A stretch of 64,000 nucleotides of DNA, taken from Folioceros fuciformis. Taxonomy: Eukaryota; Anthocerotophyta; Anthocerotopsida; Anthocerotales. Each line of letters begins with the position of its first letter. Positions within the stretch are counted from its first letter, which is position 1. Shown in pieces: positions 40,912-52,475 of the stretch. The stretch lies in assembly GCA_049999805.1 (NCBI GenBank), contig JBNGIO010006316.1, positions 319,034-383,033 of the forward strand. The letters run 5' to 3'. Both the position numbers and the translations under genes were made by a program. The notes beneath the pieces were generated by a model that made no database searches, was not told the origin of the DNA, and was given only the letters and a program-made list of their open reading frames with translations.

Positions 40912-41380
40912 TTTCTACCAGATTCTAAGTCCGCGGCAAATTTGCAAGCCTGAAGGGCAGCTTCAAAGGAGACGATCCTGCCCCTTCACGGCTTGTACTC
41001 TGTTGTTTTTGTGTACATGGTTTCTACGTCTTTTTTATAACAAAGTCAACAGTTCTTCCATTGTACGCCTCTTTCCTAGCGAGCATAGCATGCACCGCAT
41101 ATGATGTCATGCCGTGTCATGCGTGGACAGGACACTTGTTGCATCGCATATACACGCTGGCCACTAACTCGATTCATAGGAGTCATCGGCAGGCGAGTAA
41201 AGAAGGAAGAGGATGCATCTCCTAGAGCTGGAAGCGGATATTGTGGCGACAAATTGCTCTGGACCCCGGAATCCGGTGGAATCACAGGCGGTACGGAAAA
41301 GGAAGGCTCTGTCTGCCTGACTTCCGACTAGGGGAACCTCAGCACGTCCTCGCCGAACAGGGTTTTGTTTGGATGTGGAG
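40912..41380. other. Upstream region of the intact PPR gene
   Basis: About 0.47 kb between a minus-strand pseudogene and the plus-strand PPR gene. It probably holds the promoter; no clear element is seen. Confidence 0.4.
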
Positions 41381-44146
41381 ATGGATGACCCCCCCGGGTC
41401 TGCAGGATGCGTAAGGATAACATCTGGCACCGTGAGCAGGCTATGTCGTGAAGGAAATCTCATTGAGGCTGTGGAGGCTCTGGGAGTTCTGGTGCAGACA
41501 GAGTGTTGCATTTCCAAGCCCGTGTTTTACTCTGTGCTGAAGAAATGTGCATTGGAGAAGGACCTGATTCTGGGCCGCCGCGTCCATGCTCTCATGGTGA
41601 GAAATGGATACCAGTCTGACAACTTCTTGTGCAACCACGTTCTGAGGATGTATGCTTCCTCTGATAGGCTGGAAGACGCGATGGATGTGTTTGAAGGCTC
41701 TCCTGAACCAGATGCCTTCATGTGGTCTTCCATAATTTCTGCGCATGTTAAACGGGGGATGGACAAGCAGGCCTTGCAGCTGTATCATCAGATGCGCAGG
41801 TCAACTGTGACGCCGGATGGCCACGTGTTTGTGGCAGCCCTTCAAGCTTGTGGAAGGGGATCAGATTTGGCGGCTGGGCAGCAGGTACATGCAGATGTGT
41901 TGGCAACTGGAGTTGAACCTGATTTATTTGTCTGGAATTGTTTGGTGGATATGTACGCAAGATGTGGCAGCTTGGAAGACGCTCGAAGATTGTTCGACGG
42001 AATTGGTCAGAAAGATGTGGTGACGTGGAATGCCATGTTCGCAGGGTATTCCCAGCAGGGCATGGGACAGGAAGCCCTTCTCCTTTTCAGTGCTATGGAA
42101 GAAGAAGGCATCTCTGTACCTACTGCCGTAACATATGTTTGCCTCCTCCAAGCGTGCGCAATTGTCGGCACCTCAGCTTTGGAGACGGGGAAGGGGATTC
42201 ATAGACAGATTCGAGAACGAGGACATGAAGGGGATGAGTTTCTTGGAAACAGTTTGGTGAACATGTATGCTAAGTGCGGAAGCTTAGAGGAAGCTCAGAG
42301 AGTGTTTGACAGGCTTGCTAAGAAAGATGTAGTGACATGGACCGCCATGATAGCAGGGTATTCCCAGCAGGATATGGGCCAGGATGCCCTTTGTCTTTAC
42401 AATGGTATGCAAAAGGAGGGCATCGCTGTACCCAATCCCGTGACATTTGTGTGCCTCTTGCAGGCGTGTGCAAGTGTGGGTGCTCAAGCCTTGGACATGG
42501 GGAGGCAACTTCATGCGAAGATTAGAGAGCGAGGTCATGAAGATGATGTGTTTGTTGCCAACAGTTTGGTGAACATGTATGCAAAGTCTGGCAACTTGGA
42601 AGAAGCTCGCAGAGTATTCGACGGCATATGTCAGAAAGATGTTGTGACGTGGAATGCCATGATAGCTGGATATTCCCAGCAGGGCCTTGGCCTCAAAGCC
42701 CTCTCTCTTTACGGTGCTATGCAAGACGAAGGGATCATTGTGCCCGATTCTGTGACATTTGTGCGCCTCTTACAGGCATGTGCAATTGTGGGTACCACAG
42801 CTTTGGAAAATGGTGAACAACTTCATGCACAAATTAGGGCACAAGGACTTGAAGTTAATACATTTGTAGCGAGCAGTTTGGTCCACATGTATGCAAACTG
42901 TGGCAGCTTGGACCAAGCCCATAGAGTGTTTGACGGACTATGTCAAAAAGATGTGGCGACGTGGAATGCCATGATATCAGGGTATTCCCAGCAAGGTATG
43001 GGCCAGGAAGCCCTTCGTCTTTACTGTGCCATGCAAGAAGAAGACATTGTAGAGCCTGACAACGTGACATTCGTGAGTCTCCTGCAGGCATGCGGAAACC
43101 TGGCAGCTTTGCATCTAGGAAGGCAGCTACATGCAGAGATCAAAGGAAAGGGGCTTGAAGCTGATGTGTTTGTAGCTGGCAGTCTGATAAACATGTATGG
43201 TAAATCCGGGAGCGTGGGTGATGCACAGCAGGTATTTGATGCGCTGAAGGAAAGAGATGTTTTTGCATGGAGTGCACTTATTGCAGGTTACACCAGCAAA
43301 GGAGACAGTGAAGTGGTCTTCAATCTATTCCGGAGAATGAAGGACGATGGAGTCCACCCAGTCGGCATCACCTTTCTCAGCATACTAACAGCATGCAGTC
43401 ATGCTGGGCTGGTGAAGGAGGGGAGAGAGTATTTTGAGAGTATGAGCAGACACTACAGCGTCGCTCCTACGGTGGAGCATTACACATGTATGGTGGATCT
43501 CCTCGGTCGTGCAGGCCGCGTGGATGAGGCTCTAGGTTGGATAAGGACAATGCCTATACCTCCTAATGTTTCAGTTTGGCACGCTCTGTTAGGTGCTTGC
43601 CGAAAGTGGAGCAACGTTGAAGTTGGGCGGCATGCTTTTGACCAAGCAATTAAGCTAGACAAGACAGGAGCGGCAGCATATGTGTTGATGACAAATATTT
43701 ACACAGCCGCGCAGATGTGGGAGCAGGCACAGGAGATCCAGGCCAGGAAAAAGGAAATTAGGGCATGGAAGCAGCCGGGGCAGAGTTGGTGGACAGGCGT
43801 GGAAGGACTAGTTCATAGCTTTATGGTTGGAGTTAAGAAGCTTCCTAAGAGTGAAGCAAGGGAGATGGAAGTGGTTTCCAAATTGAAGAGAAGCCAACGT
43901 GTCTCACATTCGTATATATCATCGCCGGCTCACGTACCTGATTGGAGGAAAGGCGGTGTATTTGGGGATAGCAGCGGAAAATTCTCTGTGCATAATAAAA
44001 TGCATACACCGGAGGCTTCTTACATGATTTTTGTGAAATTTCTAAGGCTTTCCTTCAATTGTCTAAGAGGAACCAAGTTTGTATTCGCAGTGCAAAAGAC
44101 TTCGCGACTTTCGTTGCTAACATTGGCTGTGCTTGCCGCTATCTAG
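41381..44146 (+). CDS. Large PLS-class PPR protein with homogenised internal repeats and E-type end
   Basis: A single intronless frame of 921 residues starts at the ATG at 41381; the open frame extends four codons upstream without another ATG. After a first region (PVFYSVLKKCALEKDLILGR, FLCNHVLRMYASSDRLEDAM), about eight PLS triplets follow. Four consecutive ~104-residue units (~200-620) are strikingly alike, each with KDVVTWNAMIAGYSQQG, VTFVCLLQACA, LHAQIRERG and SLVNMYAKCGSLEEARRVFD. An E domain follows (VEHYTCMVDLLGRAGRVDEA, WHALLGACRKWSN, YVLMTNIYTAAQMW), then a degenerate E+ (GQSWWTGVEGLVHSFMVGVK). The last ~85 residues do not resemble DYW and have an odd hydrophobic end. Organelle RNA binding is expected; there is no obvious transit peptide. 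Confidence 0.92.
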   Translation: MDDPPGSAGCVRITSGTVSRLCREGNLIEAVEALGVLVQTECCISKPVFYSVLKKCALEKDLILGRRVHALMVRNGYQSDNFLCNHVLRMYASSDRLEDAMDVFEGSPEPDAFMWSSIISAHVKRGMDKQALQLYHQMRRSTVTPDGHVFVAALQACGRGSDLAAGQQVHADVLATGVEPDLFVWNCLVDMYARCGSLEDARRLFDGIGQKDVVTWNAMFAGYSQQGMGQEALLLFSAMEEEGISVPTAVTYVCLLQACAIVGTSALETGKGIHRQIRERGHEGDEFLGNSLVNMYAKCGSLEEAQRVFDRLAKKDVVTWTAMIAGYSQQDMGQDALCLYNGMQKEGIAVPNPVTFVCLLQACASVGAQALDMGRQLHAKIRERGHEDDVFVANSLVNMYAKSGNLEEARRVFDGICQKDVVTWNAMIAGYSQQGLGLKALSLYGAMQDEGIIVPDSVTFVRLLQACAIVGTTALENGEQLHAQIRAQGLEVNTFVASSLVHMYANCGSLDQAHRVFDGLCQKDVATWNAMISGYSQQGMGQEALRLYCAMQEEDIVEPDNVTFVSLLQACGNLAALHLGRQLHAEIKGKGLEADVFVAGSLINMYGKSGSVGDAQQVFDALKERDVFAWSALIAGYTSKGDSEVVFNLFRRMKDDGVHPVGITFLSILTACSHAGLVKEGREYFESMSRHYSVAPTVEHYTCMVDLLGRAGRVDEALGWIRTMPIPPNVSVWHALLGACRKWSNVEVGRHAFDQAIKLDKTGAAAYVLMTNIYTAAQMWEQAQEIQARKKEIRAWKQPGQSWWTGVEGLVHSFMVGVKKLPKSEAREMEVVSKLKRSQRVSHSYISSPAHVPDWRKGGVFGDSSGKFSVHNKMHTPEASYMIFVKFLRLSFNCLRGTKFVFAVQKTSRLSLLTLAVLAAI

Positions 44147-44650
44147 TATCTTTTCACTTGCAGCGTTCCACTCAACTCTCAAGGTTTGATGATAGCATCT
44201 TCAACTACCCCAAAACGTTCGCATACGTCAATTAATCGCCGATGACCGTAAACGACGACCACTGAAAAAAGTGGCACTGCAAGAATGACGCAGATCACGG
44301 TCATCAACTTTCCAAAGCCACATTCCCGTACAGGACCTTCGATCCCCTGGAATTGCATCTTGGTTGCTAGACATCGACTCACAGCAAGACTTCCTACAGT
44401 TTGCTGACTAGGAAGGAAGCCAACACCTGGGACAGCGAGATTTCCTGAAACACCGTCCTTTACCTTCTAGCAATTTCTGGAGTTCATTCCTAAGCTACAA
44501 GTAGTATACACAACAGGAGGAGCAGGAGGCGGCCAAATCAAAGACCAAGCATAGCCCCCTGGAATAAGAAAGTCAGAATGGTCACTTCGAAAACCGGTGA
44601 GGAGTCGTGATTCAAGACCGCGAACCGCATGCTCCGTCACCCACGCACCG
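44147..44650. other. Convergent intergenic region (PPR / YAF9-like)
   Basis: Holds the 3' UTRs of two convergent genes; nothing else is recognised. Confidence 0.5.
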
Positions 44651-46688
44651 TCAACGGTTCACTTTCAACCTGACAGCCTCGGTCTCGAGTGCATGCAGAT
44701 CCCTCTTCAGTTTCTGAATATGGGCCTGCACCTGATTGTGCATGGCGCAAGGCAGTAGCAGGTTAGAGACGGAAGAGTGGAAAATCAATGTTCTCACCAA
44801 GCCACGTTGTCGTAAAGCCCATTGCACGGATTACTGTCATGAACTAGAGTAACCCGATGGAAGGCAAATGGAAGGCGAAGCCTTGAGACTGGCATACCTG
44901 TTGACGGGCAGCGGCCAACGCAGGAAGTTCGCCACTGTCGACATGTTTCAGAAACCATTGACCCAAAGAGTGATCTTTCGTGTCCCCCTTGGACTTGTCA
45001 TTGTCACTCCCAACCCCTACAAATCCAAAAGACGTTACAGGATAGGTATTCAACAGCAGCGCATCGGAGCAGATCAGCCAAGAAACAAGGGAACAGAACC
45101 CGAGACGTGCAATTTAAATACCTGAATTCATCTCAGCATTCAACGTCGCTGACCCCGGACCTGTCACTACAACAGCTGGGTGTGAATGAACGCGGTTGAA
45201 AAAGGCCTCGGAAGGCTCGGTGAAAACTATTTCATCGTATGCCTCCACCACAACTGGTTTTTTCGTGTTCTGAGGGCCAGATTCATCCTCCGGATACAGC
45301 TTGAGGTGATGGAACCTGCACCACGAAAGCAATTCGTCAGCCCAGACAAGGAGAAGCTGCAATCCATTGCCAGCATGCCAACCACCGATTGAACAGCTCA
45401 GAAAGGACGCAGCATTCCACCTACATCTCAATGGGTTTCTCGGCAACATCACCATGGAAAAAAATGGTGATGCCAATCTCAAACTCGCCCCACCCCGTCT
45501 CAGTCAGCTCAAACGGGGCTGTCTCCACGATCCTGGTAGGATTGTTGAAGCTCGGATGCAACTGAAAGACAACCCTCTTGATCACAACTCCAAGGTCCTC
45601 ATTGCCAGCGCCTCGGACATAGACAGTCCACTTGTGGGAATGATACCTGCACAGATATAGTGCAAGAGGAAAATGTACAAACCTCTGCCGACACAATTTC
45701 GTTGAACCTCAACAATCAGCTGAACCCGATGACGGCACCTAAAAAACGCCCGCAATCAACAGAGCCGGAAGGGGTGACAGACACATACTCGTCTGCCTTC
45801 TTGCCAAGCCAGAAAGATATAGTCCCGAACGCTATTGGGATAGTTAACTCCACATCCTTCACTCTTTTCACAGGGTTCTGAACACTTCCGACGACTCTAC
45901 ACAATTAGTCCAGAATTAGTGAGGTCGTAACCAAGAAGCCGAAGCTGGGAAAGCAAAATGCAGCAAGGGCTCGGGTTCCCCAAAAAACCTAAAGTTTGAG
46001 AAGGCGCCACAAAGGCTACCTTTTTCTCATGGTCGTCCAGCAGGCGCGCGGTTTTAGCCCGCTGAAGTCTTTGGATGGCACTGACTTCCGTCTGCTCAAT
46101 TCCAAACTTTTTCCCCACGACGGCCTGGGGCATCTTCCCCCTCAGGGCCACAATCTCATTGATCTGCAGCAGCAGTAGCCGGGAGCAGATACAGGTTAGC
46201 CGACATGACGCGGCGAGGAGTGGTGAGCAGTGGAGAACAAGAAAGTGGGCGGGACACAACTAGGTCAGAGACAGGAAGAAATGGATAGGAGGGAGGTTGG
46301 CAGGGTGAGGGGAAGGGGACGCGGGGCCCGGGCGGGTCCTGGGCCGGGATCTGGGGCTGGGCGTGGTCCCTGGTCCTGGGCCTGGGAACCCCGGCAACGG
46401 CAAGGGAAAGGGCAAGAAGAGAGAAGAGGCAGGGCTTGGGTACCTCACCTCCTCGGGCGAGAGATCGGCGAGTTTGCGTTTGATGCGCTTGACGGGCGGA
46501 GGTGCAGCAGGCACAGATGAATTGCTGGCAGCTGCTGCACTCCCTGTGGCTGCGGCTGCCGCTGCGCCAGAGGCAGCGCCAGCGGCGGCCATAGCCTGGC
46601 CAGCCCTATTCCCGCTAGCCTTCGGCGGCCTCCCCCTTGGCCTGGTCCCCGTCCCGCCGCCCTCACTCGCCCTCTCTCTCTCTGGCAT
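44651..46688 (-). CDS. YAF9: YEATS-domain protein (YAF9/GAS41/TAF14-like) with AT-hook and HTH-like N-terminus
   Basis: Exons in transcription order: 46688-46449, 46163-46020, 45877-45789, 45646-45425, 45315-45122, 45016-44898, 44731-44651; in phase, 362 residues. The YEATS domain (~129-250) is unmistakable: [89 protein letters not shown] and [12 protein letters not shown]. It is followed by [12 protein letters not shown] and a C-terminal coiled coil ([20 protein letters not shown]), as in plant YAF9. It reads acylated or acetylated histone H3 within SWR1/NuA4-type complexes (family knowledge). Residues 1-80 carry an AT-hook (RPRGRPPK, 16-23) and a poly-Ala stretch. Residues 81-128 ([33 protein letters not shown]) look like a helix-turn-helix. 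I know of neither in Arabidopsis YAF9a. Confidence 0.92.
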
Positions 46689-47086
46689 CGCTGGCACCTA
46701 TCCCGTGACGGGTCCCGTAACACACTCTCTCTCTAGCTCCTTCCGCCCCCTTCACCGCGCCATCACCTCCGATATCAAACTGCTTGGTTGGCGCGCCGGT
46801 TACACCAAGGTCAATACCTGCATGCGATCATCTCACTGCCCGCTTGCCGCTTGCATTGCCGGACGCGCCTATAAACACCATTAATATATATACTAGTTCG
46901 ACGCGCCTAGGCCAATACACAAATGTACTTAGTTAGCGTTTAGTTTCAGACTTATCCATCAATGCTTGTTATTGCAAGCCCACCGTTTTCCTTCTTGTTT
47001 GGAGAAGGGTTCCCTATAGGAGTTTGGAATCGTTGCCTTCTTGACTTCTCGTTTCCCGGTCCAGGATTTCTAGTGGAGGGTTTGGT

Positions 47087-47205
47087 CCCCTAATAGGATT
47101 TTACCTCGTTTTGTATATCCAAAGGGAGTGAAATTGTTTCTCCATGCCCCTAATAGGACATTACCTTGTTTTGTATACGCAAAGGAGGCGAAATTGCTTC
47201 TCCAT
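47087..47205 (+). repeat. 60-bp tandem duplication
   Basis: Two units beginning cccctaatagga and ending ttctccat, with a 60-bp period and roughly 87% identity by eye. Confidence 0.85.
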
Positions 47206-47415
47206 AGGGCCTTCGGGCTATGAGAATCTCAGTAGAGCCTTCAGATTTTGGAAGTTATGGGAGTAGCAATCGAGCCTTCAGATTTTGGAAGTTGTACCTT
47301 CATATTCTAGAAGTTGTAGTGGAGCCTCTTGTCTTCATCGAAGGCTTTGCGAATGGCTTTGGGCATCGTGACCTGGCTTATTCGACATTTTTCTAGTTTA
47401 GGGACTCGCAGGTGG

Positions 47416-47632
47416 CTTTGGCCATCCTCTCCTCATGCTTTGCGCACCGTCTAAGGTATCTTCTCCAATCTTTGCACGTTGTCTACAGTATCTTATTTAG
47501 AATTCCTAGCAAATTTAAGGAGCTTTGGCCATTCTCTCCTCATGCTTTGCGTACCGTCTACGATATCTTCTCCAATCTTTGCACATTGTCAACATTATCT
47601 TCTTTAGAATTCCTAGCAAATTTAAGGAGCTG
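47416..47632 (+). repeat. 107-bp tandem duplication
   Basis: Two units beginning ctttggccat.ctctcctcat and ending attcctagcaaatttaagga, with a 107-bp period and about 90% identity by eye. Confidence 0.85.
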
Positions 47633-49144
47633 AAATAATACGATCATGTAGGTTTTTGGATGTATCATTGGCCCTGGCACCTTCAAGTGCGACACCAAGG
47701 ATCTTGCAAGGCAATACATGCCACTTCCTATCTTGTTCAGACACATAGGTTTACTCACAATGAAGATTTCAACACCAACAACATTTCTTGGGAGCTAAGC
47801 CCCAACTTCCCATTTTCTCATCTTGATTCCTATTTTAGAATCTTTCGTCCTCGGTGTTGAGAATGGAGCCCTCCCTTTACACATGTTCCTACGATCGGTG
47901 AAGACTCTCTTTCTTCTATGGCCAAGGCTGCTATGCCTTAATGTTCCTCTCTACTCACAATTGGGATTGAGGGCTCTATGCTTCTCTTCTTAAGAAATAA
48001 TATGAGTAGGTGGAGCTCAATCTTCTTCGGGATTTTCTATCCCTCGACCGATTCAAGCACGTCTCTGTTCTTACTCAAGAAAGAGCTAAGGTCCTTGCCT
48101 CTTGGCTCAACCCAACATTTAGCCTTTCCATACTACTACATGCACTCTTTTACAATTGTTCGTTGCAAAGTGTGTTACAAGAGGGGGAGGCCTTACAAAA
48201 GAAGTCTCTTTATAGGTATGGGCCCATAGCCACCCAGTTTGTTACGGGAAGTTGTTTTGCTTCGGCACCCACTGTCGTGTGCACTATATAGCAACCAGCT
48301 TGTTAAGTAAGGTTGTCAACAAAGAAATGCAGTCAGTACCATAGGCCACACATTACATATTTTTTCTTATGTTAGCAACAATGGTAAACAAGTTCCTAGC
48401 ACCTTCCATCATGTGTGTATATTCGTACATGCATGGAATATTGTATTCATCGCCTTCGCCCGACGAGCCTACACGTACAGCTTTTATTCATTTACCGTAC
48501 CCTATTGCAATAGAACAGAACAAGCATGTTGCAACGGGGGGAAGTTTGCGACGAGGGCAGCTTGCATCGCCTTACCTACAAACAATGTTCAATCGTAGGC
48601 CTATTTGGTGATAGTACACCGAGAGACCTAGCAACACGCAAATGCGCAAAACAACAGGCATTCATTATAGGCATTTCTCATGGTCAGAATGACTGATTTG
48701 TATTCTTGCCTCATGACCCTATCACACTCCAATTTGGCCTTTTCTACTATCATTTAGAAAATCTCTAGCATACACCTACACATGCAAAGGCTCCACTAAG
48801 CTTCCCAAGTGGAAGAAGTAGGTATGCGACCTCCCGCCGATGAGCCCACATAGGTACCCACCAGCAAGACTGTAGTAGACCTCCACGACTAGCTCGGCAG
48901 CCTCTAGTAACTAATGACATCCCTCATCATTGCAATAGAAATCAACATACACTCAGAAGTGCTCAACTCTATTGTAATTGAACAACACTCGGGTCTTCAA
49001 TGAGAAGAAGTTGCAGTTGTCCACATCTTTATCCACTGTAACGATTTCTTTGAATTGTGTGGTTGGAGATATCAACATGGATTTGAGACCGTGCTCTAGG
49101 CCTATCCACAATAGATATTGACCTTGATCCCACTGAGGTCCTCT

Positions 49145-49609
49145 CTACCGCATGTATACTTGTTTCCCCCCGAAACAATTGTGATATTGAGCTTCTTCTT
49201 GCAAAGATGTGCGCACGTTTCCGAGGTGGACAAATTCCGTCCTTTGGCCCTTGTAGAATTCCCCATAATGTTGTACTTTAGGGACAACAAGGATGTCAAA
49301 GTGTTTAGCTATAAGCAAGACATCACAAAATAACTTTTCTCTAAGACTTTCCAACCTCAACACTCTGAGAGTATGTTTGTAGAGCGCCCATCTGTCAAAA
49401 AGGGCTTTAAACACCAAGAGTGCTAGCTCATGGCCCCTTCCAAGCATAGCAGCACCTAAATCCTCATGACACGCTACCAAGATTTCTGGCTCCTTCGGCA
49501 CAGGGCCTGTCCGCTGCATCGGCAATGGCCCATCATCCGAAACAGTAGCCCTCGCTCCCCAAAACCTGCGATGCATGAAATGGAGCACGCCGGCCTCCAT
49601 TTCCTGCAA
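49145..49609 (-). other. Open frame of unknown family, possibly mobile-element derived
   Basis: A 154-codon minus-strand frame with protein-like composition (LREKLFCDVLLIAKHFDILV, HYGEFYKGQRTEFVHLGNVR). It shares DNA with a second frame in another phase (49,827-49,474), suggesting frameshifts. I recognise no domain. Its setting between repeats and a Harbinger relic suggests a transposon protein. Confidence 0.3.
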
Positions 49610-49829
49610 AATTCATTGCCCTTCACCTTCATCGTGCCCCCAAACAAAAGCATTTTTAACTGCTCCGTATTGATATGCCCAAGCATTGGTGCGCTCTGCC
49701 CCCTCCATCCATCCCAAATCGTTGTTTGTGTTATCCTTGCTTCGTGCGAAAACTCGATAAGAGGGTCAACCATTGCATAAGAAACTAGTTGTTCCATGTG
49801 TTGGGTGTTGGAGATGGGTTGGGACAAGG

Positions 49830-50870
49830 TAAGTCCTCCCTAAAGTTCGCTCTCTGGTGTGTTCGCCATTTGTGCCAAAGGTGGGAGGTGGCACACCAAG
49901 TTGCATTCGTTTCCGGATCTTGGTCTAGCTTCCTCCTCTACAGCAACGATGAGCTGCAGCACCACAACAATTAGCGAGGCTCCCAGCATACGTGAGTCAT
50001 AGAACTTGTCATGTTTGCCACAATGCAAGCACCTTCTTGTATAGCTAGAGTCTCCTCGTTGCACCTGTAAGAGGAGACCGTAGCCCTCCCCTCTTGGTTG
50101 CTATTCCGCCCAGCTAGTCATGCCACCGTAATCACCCTATTTCTTCCCTGAATCGGCCACTAGAGAATAGCTATTTACCCCTTTCTCGATCTGTGCACCC
50201 GCCAAACGTCCTGCCCTCATCGTCTACCTGACCATTGTTGTGGTCTATTAGCCATAATTGCTCTAGTTCCTTGCCCATTATCAGGTATGCGTGCTAGTGG
50301 GCGGAGGATTCTCCCCTCCTCTTCAACAACTACACCCATCCCTATAACCAACTTGTTTTCTATAGTCCCCTGCACCCACAATTGGACAAGGCAAACGATG
50401 GATTCTATATTAAGAGCCTCCCAGCCTTCACCCACGGCTACGAAAGAGTTTATTCCACCTACAAGCGTAGACGTGGTTTGAGCCGGCATGTTTGGGCCAA
50501 CATTGGATGCAAGAGCAGCACTTGCTCGTCAATCCTGAACCCAGCCATTTGCTCCTTCCCTGGCTAGCGTCTCCCCCTCTACTTACCGCATAAGACCGAT
50601 ATGCCTTATTCACGTCAATAAGATCACAAGTTCTTTCGTTTTTTATGTAGCTTGTTCGCAAAAGTCTCTTGCCACCCTGCCATATTTCCATTAGCATGCC
50701 ATAGAGAGCAATCAGGGGATTGGCCAGGTACATGCTATGCCCCTACCCGAATATTGTTGAAAGCAATGTTCAAATTCCGGCACATATTTCTGCCCTTCAT
50801 TGCTAAGCCAATTGATCAACAGGGTTACTTCTTTTGCTCAAAGTTTAGCTGCTATTGAGTCTGCCAAACT
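49830..50870. other. Intergenic DNA, no gene recognised
   Basis: Short interrupted frames only; nothing recognisable. Confidence 0.4.
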
Positions 50871-50874
50871 ATCA

Positions 50875-51070
50875 AATTAATTGCAGTTGCAGAAGCTACA
50901 CTTGGAACGTGAGAGAAAGAACCAGTTAGAGATGTAGAAGCTCATGTTAGAACATGAGATTAGGAGAAAGTCAATTCAGGTGGAGAACTAGGTTTGCATG
51001 GTAAAAGCCTTAGCTGCAGCCTTAGCTGCAAGGAGGTCTCCTAAGAAAGCAAGGGTAGGACAGAGACAAC
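50875..51070 (+). other. Coiled-coil coding remnant, possible Harbinger second ORF
   Basis: The plus strand reads LQLQKLHLERERKNQLEM, a stop, KLMLEHEIRRKSIQVEN, a stop, then a basic tail (AALAARRSPKKARVGQ). A charged helix next to a PIF/Harbinger transposase fits the C-terminal part of the Myb/SANT-like second protein these elements carry. The assignment rests on position and composition only. Confidence 0.35.
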
Positions 51071-51319
51071 CTTGATGATAAGATTTTGTGTTCCATTTTG
51101 AGATTTGCATGCATGTTTGTGAAGCCTTCTAATTTCTCCTTACGAGTATATGCCTGTATACTTCCATTTTGAAGTTTACATGTGTTGTGCTGTGCCCGCT
51201 AAACATCACACTCATGCATGGTTCATTAGTTAACAATACTCACACCACGTCATATTACACACATATTAAACACTACATGATGGTGCGGCAACCTTACTAG
51301 AGTGAAGCATTTGATTCCT

Positions 51320-51860
51320 TCAGACACCACGCATTGTCCCGACTATGTAAGGGGCCACAATCCTTTTTTCAACTTGTAATCTTGGCTTAGTCAAAATCTT
51401 ATCATCCATCATCCTTTTCCATACACTACTTTCCTTCAATATTGTTGCATCATGTACTCCTCTAGGATGTATGCAACACACATCTAGAAAGAGTTTGTTT
51501 GCATCACAAAGACCTTGCAACACAAAAGAATGCATGTCATGCTGACACCAATATGCAGCTGGGTTATCTTTCTTATTAGGTTGTTGGACTAACTTGATAT
51601 GAGATCTATCAATACACCTCACCATGTTAGGGAGTCCTGTAAGAGTTTGAAACTTGGCTGAAATAACTTGTTGCCTATGTTGGGAAGGCCATGTGATAAA
51701 ATGTAAGAATAATTTTTGTGGATTATTCAGTAATGTATAAAGTGTAGTGTACCATTGTAGCTGCACCAACTCCATACATATCAGCAATAATATGTGGGGA
51801 TAAACCACCAGCAAGGCTGTGAAACACCATTGCCACAGCACGACCTAGTTGTAAAGGTTC
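51320..51860 (-). mobile_element. PIF/Harbinger (HARBI1-like) transposase fragment, broken
   Basis: The minus strand holds a helix-turn-helix part (VFHSLAGGLSPHIIADMYGV, 51,845-51,785). After a frame change it continues with the DDE_Tnp_4 core: FQTLTGLPNMVRCIDRSHIK (first Asp), HDMHSFVLQGLCDANKLFLD and VCCIHPRGVHDATILKESSV (second Asp region), ending VAPYIVGTMRG near 51,330. The last acidic motif is missing. It is a truncated and frameshifted copy; terminal inverted repeats were not found. Confidence 0.8.
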
Positions 51861-51869
51861 CCGTAAAGA

Positions 51870-52475
51870 AGACAGGACACCAAAATAGAAAGAGGGAAGG
51901 AAAACTCTATTGACTAAAATGTGTGTGAGAAGGTGACATTATATAGATACCGGCCGTATTATAAAAAGATAATTACCATTAAATCCATATTACCAATACC
52001 GGGCGTGGACGGGACGGGCGTCCTGGGTTTGGTGCCTGACCATTAAATGTAGGCCTGCGCATGTGAAACTGCGGGACACTGCGCCGTGACAGCCTAACAG
52101 CAATCCATCACCGCGCTATCGCAATTTTTCTTTGTTTAGCCTTCGTAATGGTAACTATAACCGCTCTGTTCATTTTGTCCCCTACGTTGTGAACGGTGTT
52201 TGAGCCACAGTTCCCTACAGTTTTCCTAACTTAAAAAAATCCAGTTTCCTACAGTTTTCCTACCTCAGAAAAGTCCAGTTTCCTACGTTTTCGTAACTTG
52301 GAAAAGTCCAAACTGAACTGCGCAATCTCGGCCATGTGTCGTTCCGATGTGAGAGGCCCTTGATGTGAAGGGTGTCTCACAGGTACTGTGTATGAAGTGA
52401 CAGCCGACGGTTGTTTGGCTTCCCGCGCAAACGCTCTTCCTTTCTTCAGCGAATACCAATGCTGACGCCCTTGCA
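51870..52475. other. Upstream region of ORC4
   Basis: About 0.6 kb of probable promoter and 5' leader. Three nearly identical short repeats (tttcctacagttttcctaac type) lie at ~52,210-52,310. Confidence 0.45.

Larger units (their letters stand above)
46689..49100. other. Repeat-rich intergenic DNA
   Basis: Upstream of the YAF9-like gene a short GC-rich promoter zone gives way to AT-rich DNA with two local tandem duplications and several stop-interrupted frames. No family is recognised. Confidence 0.45.
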
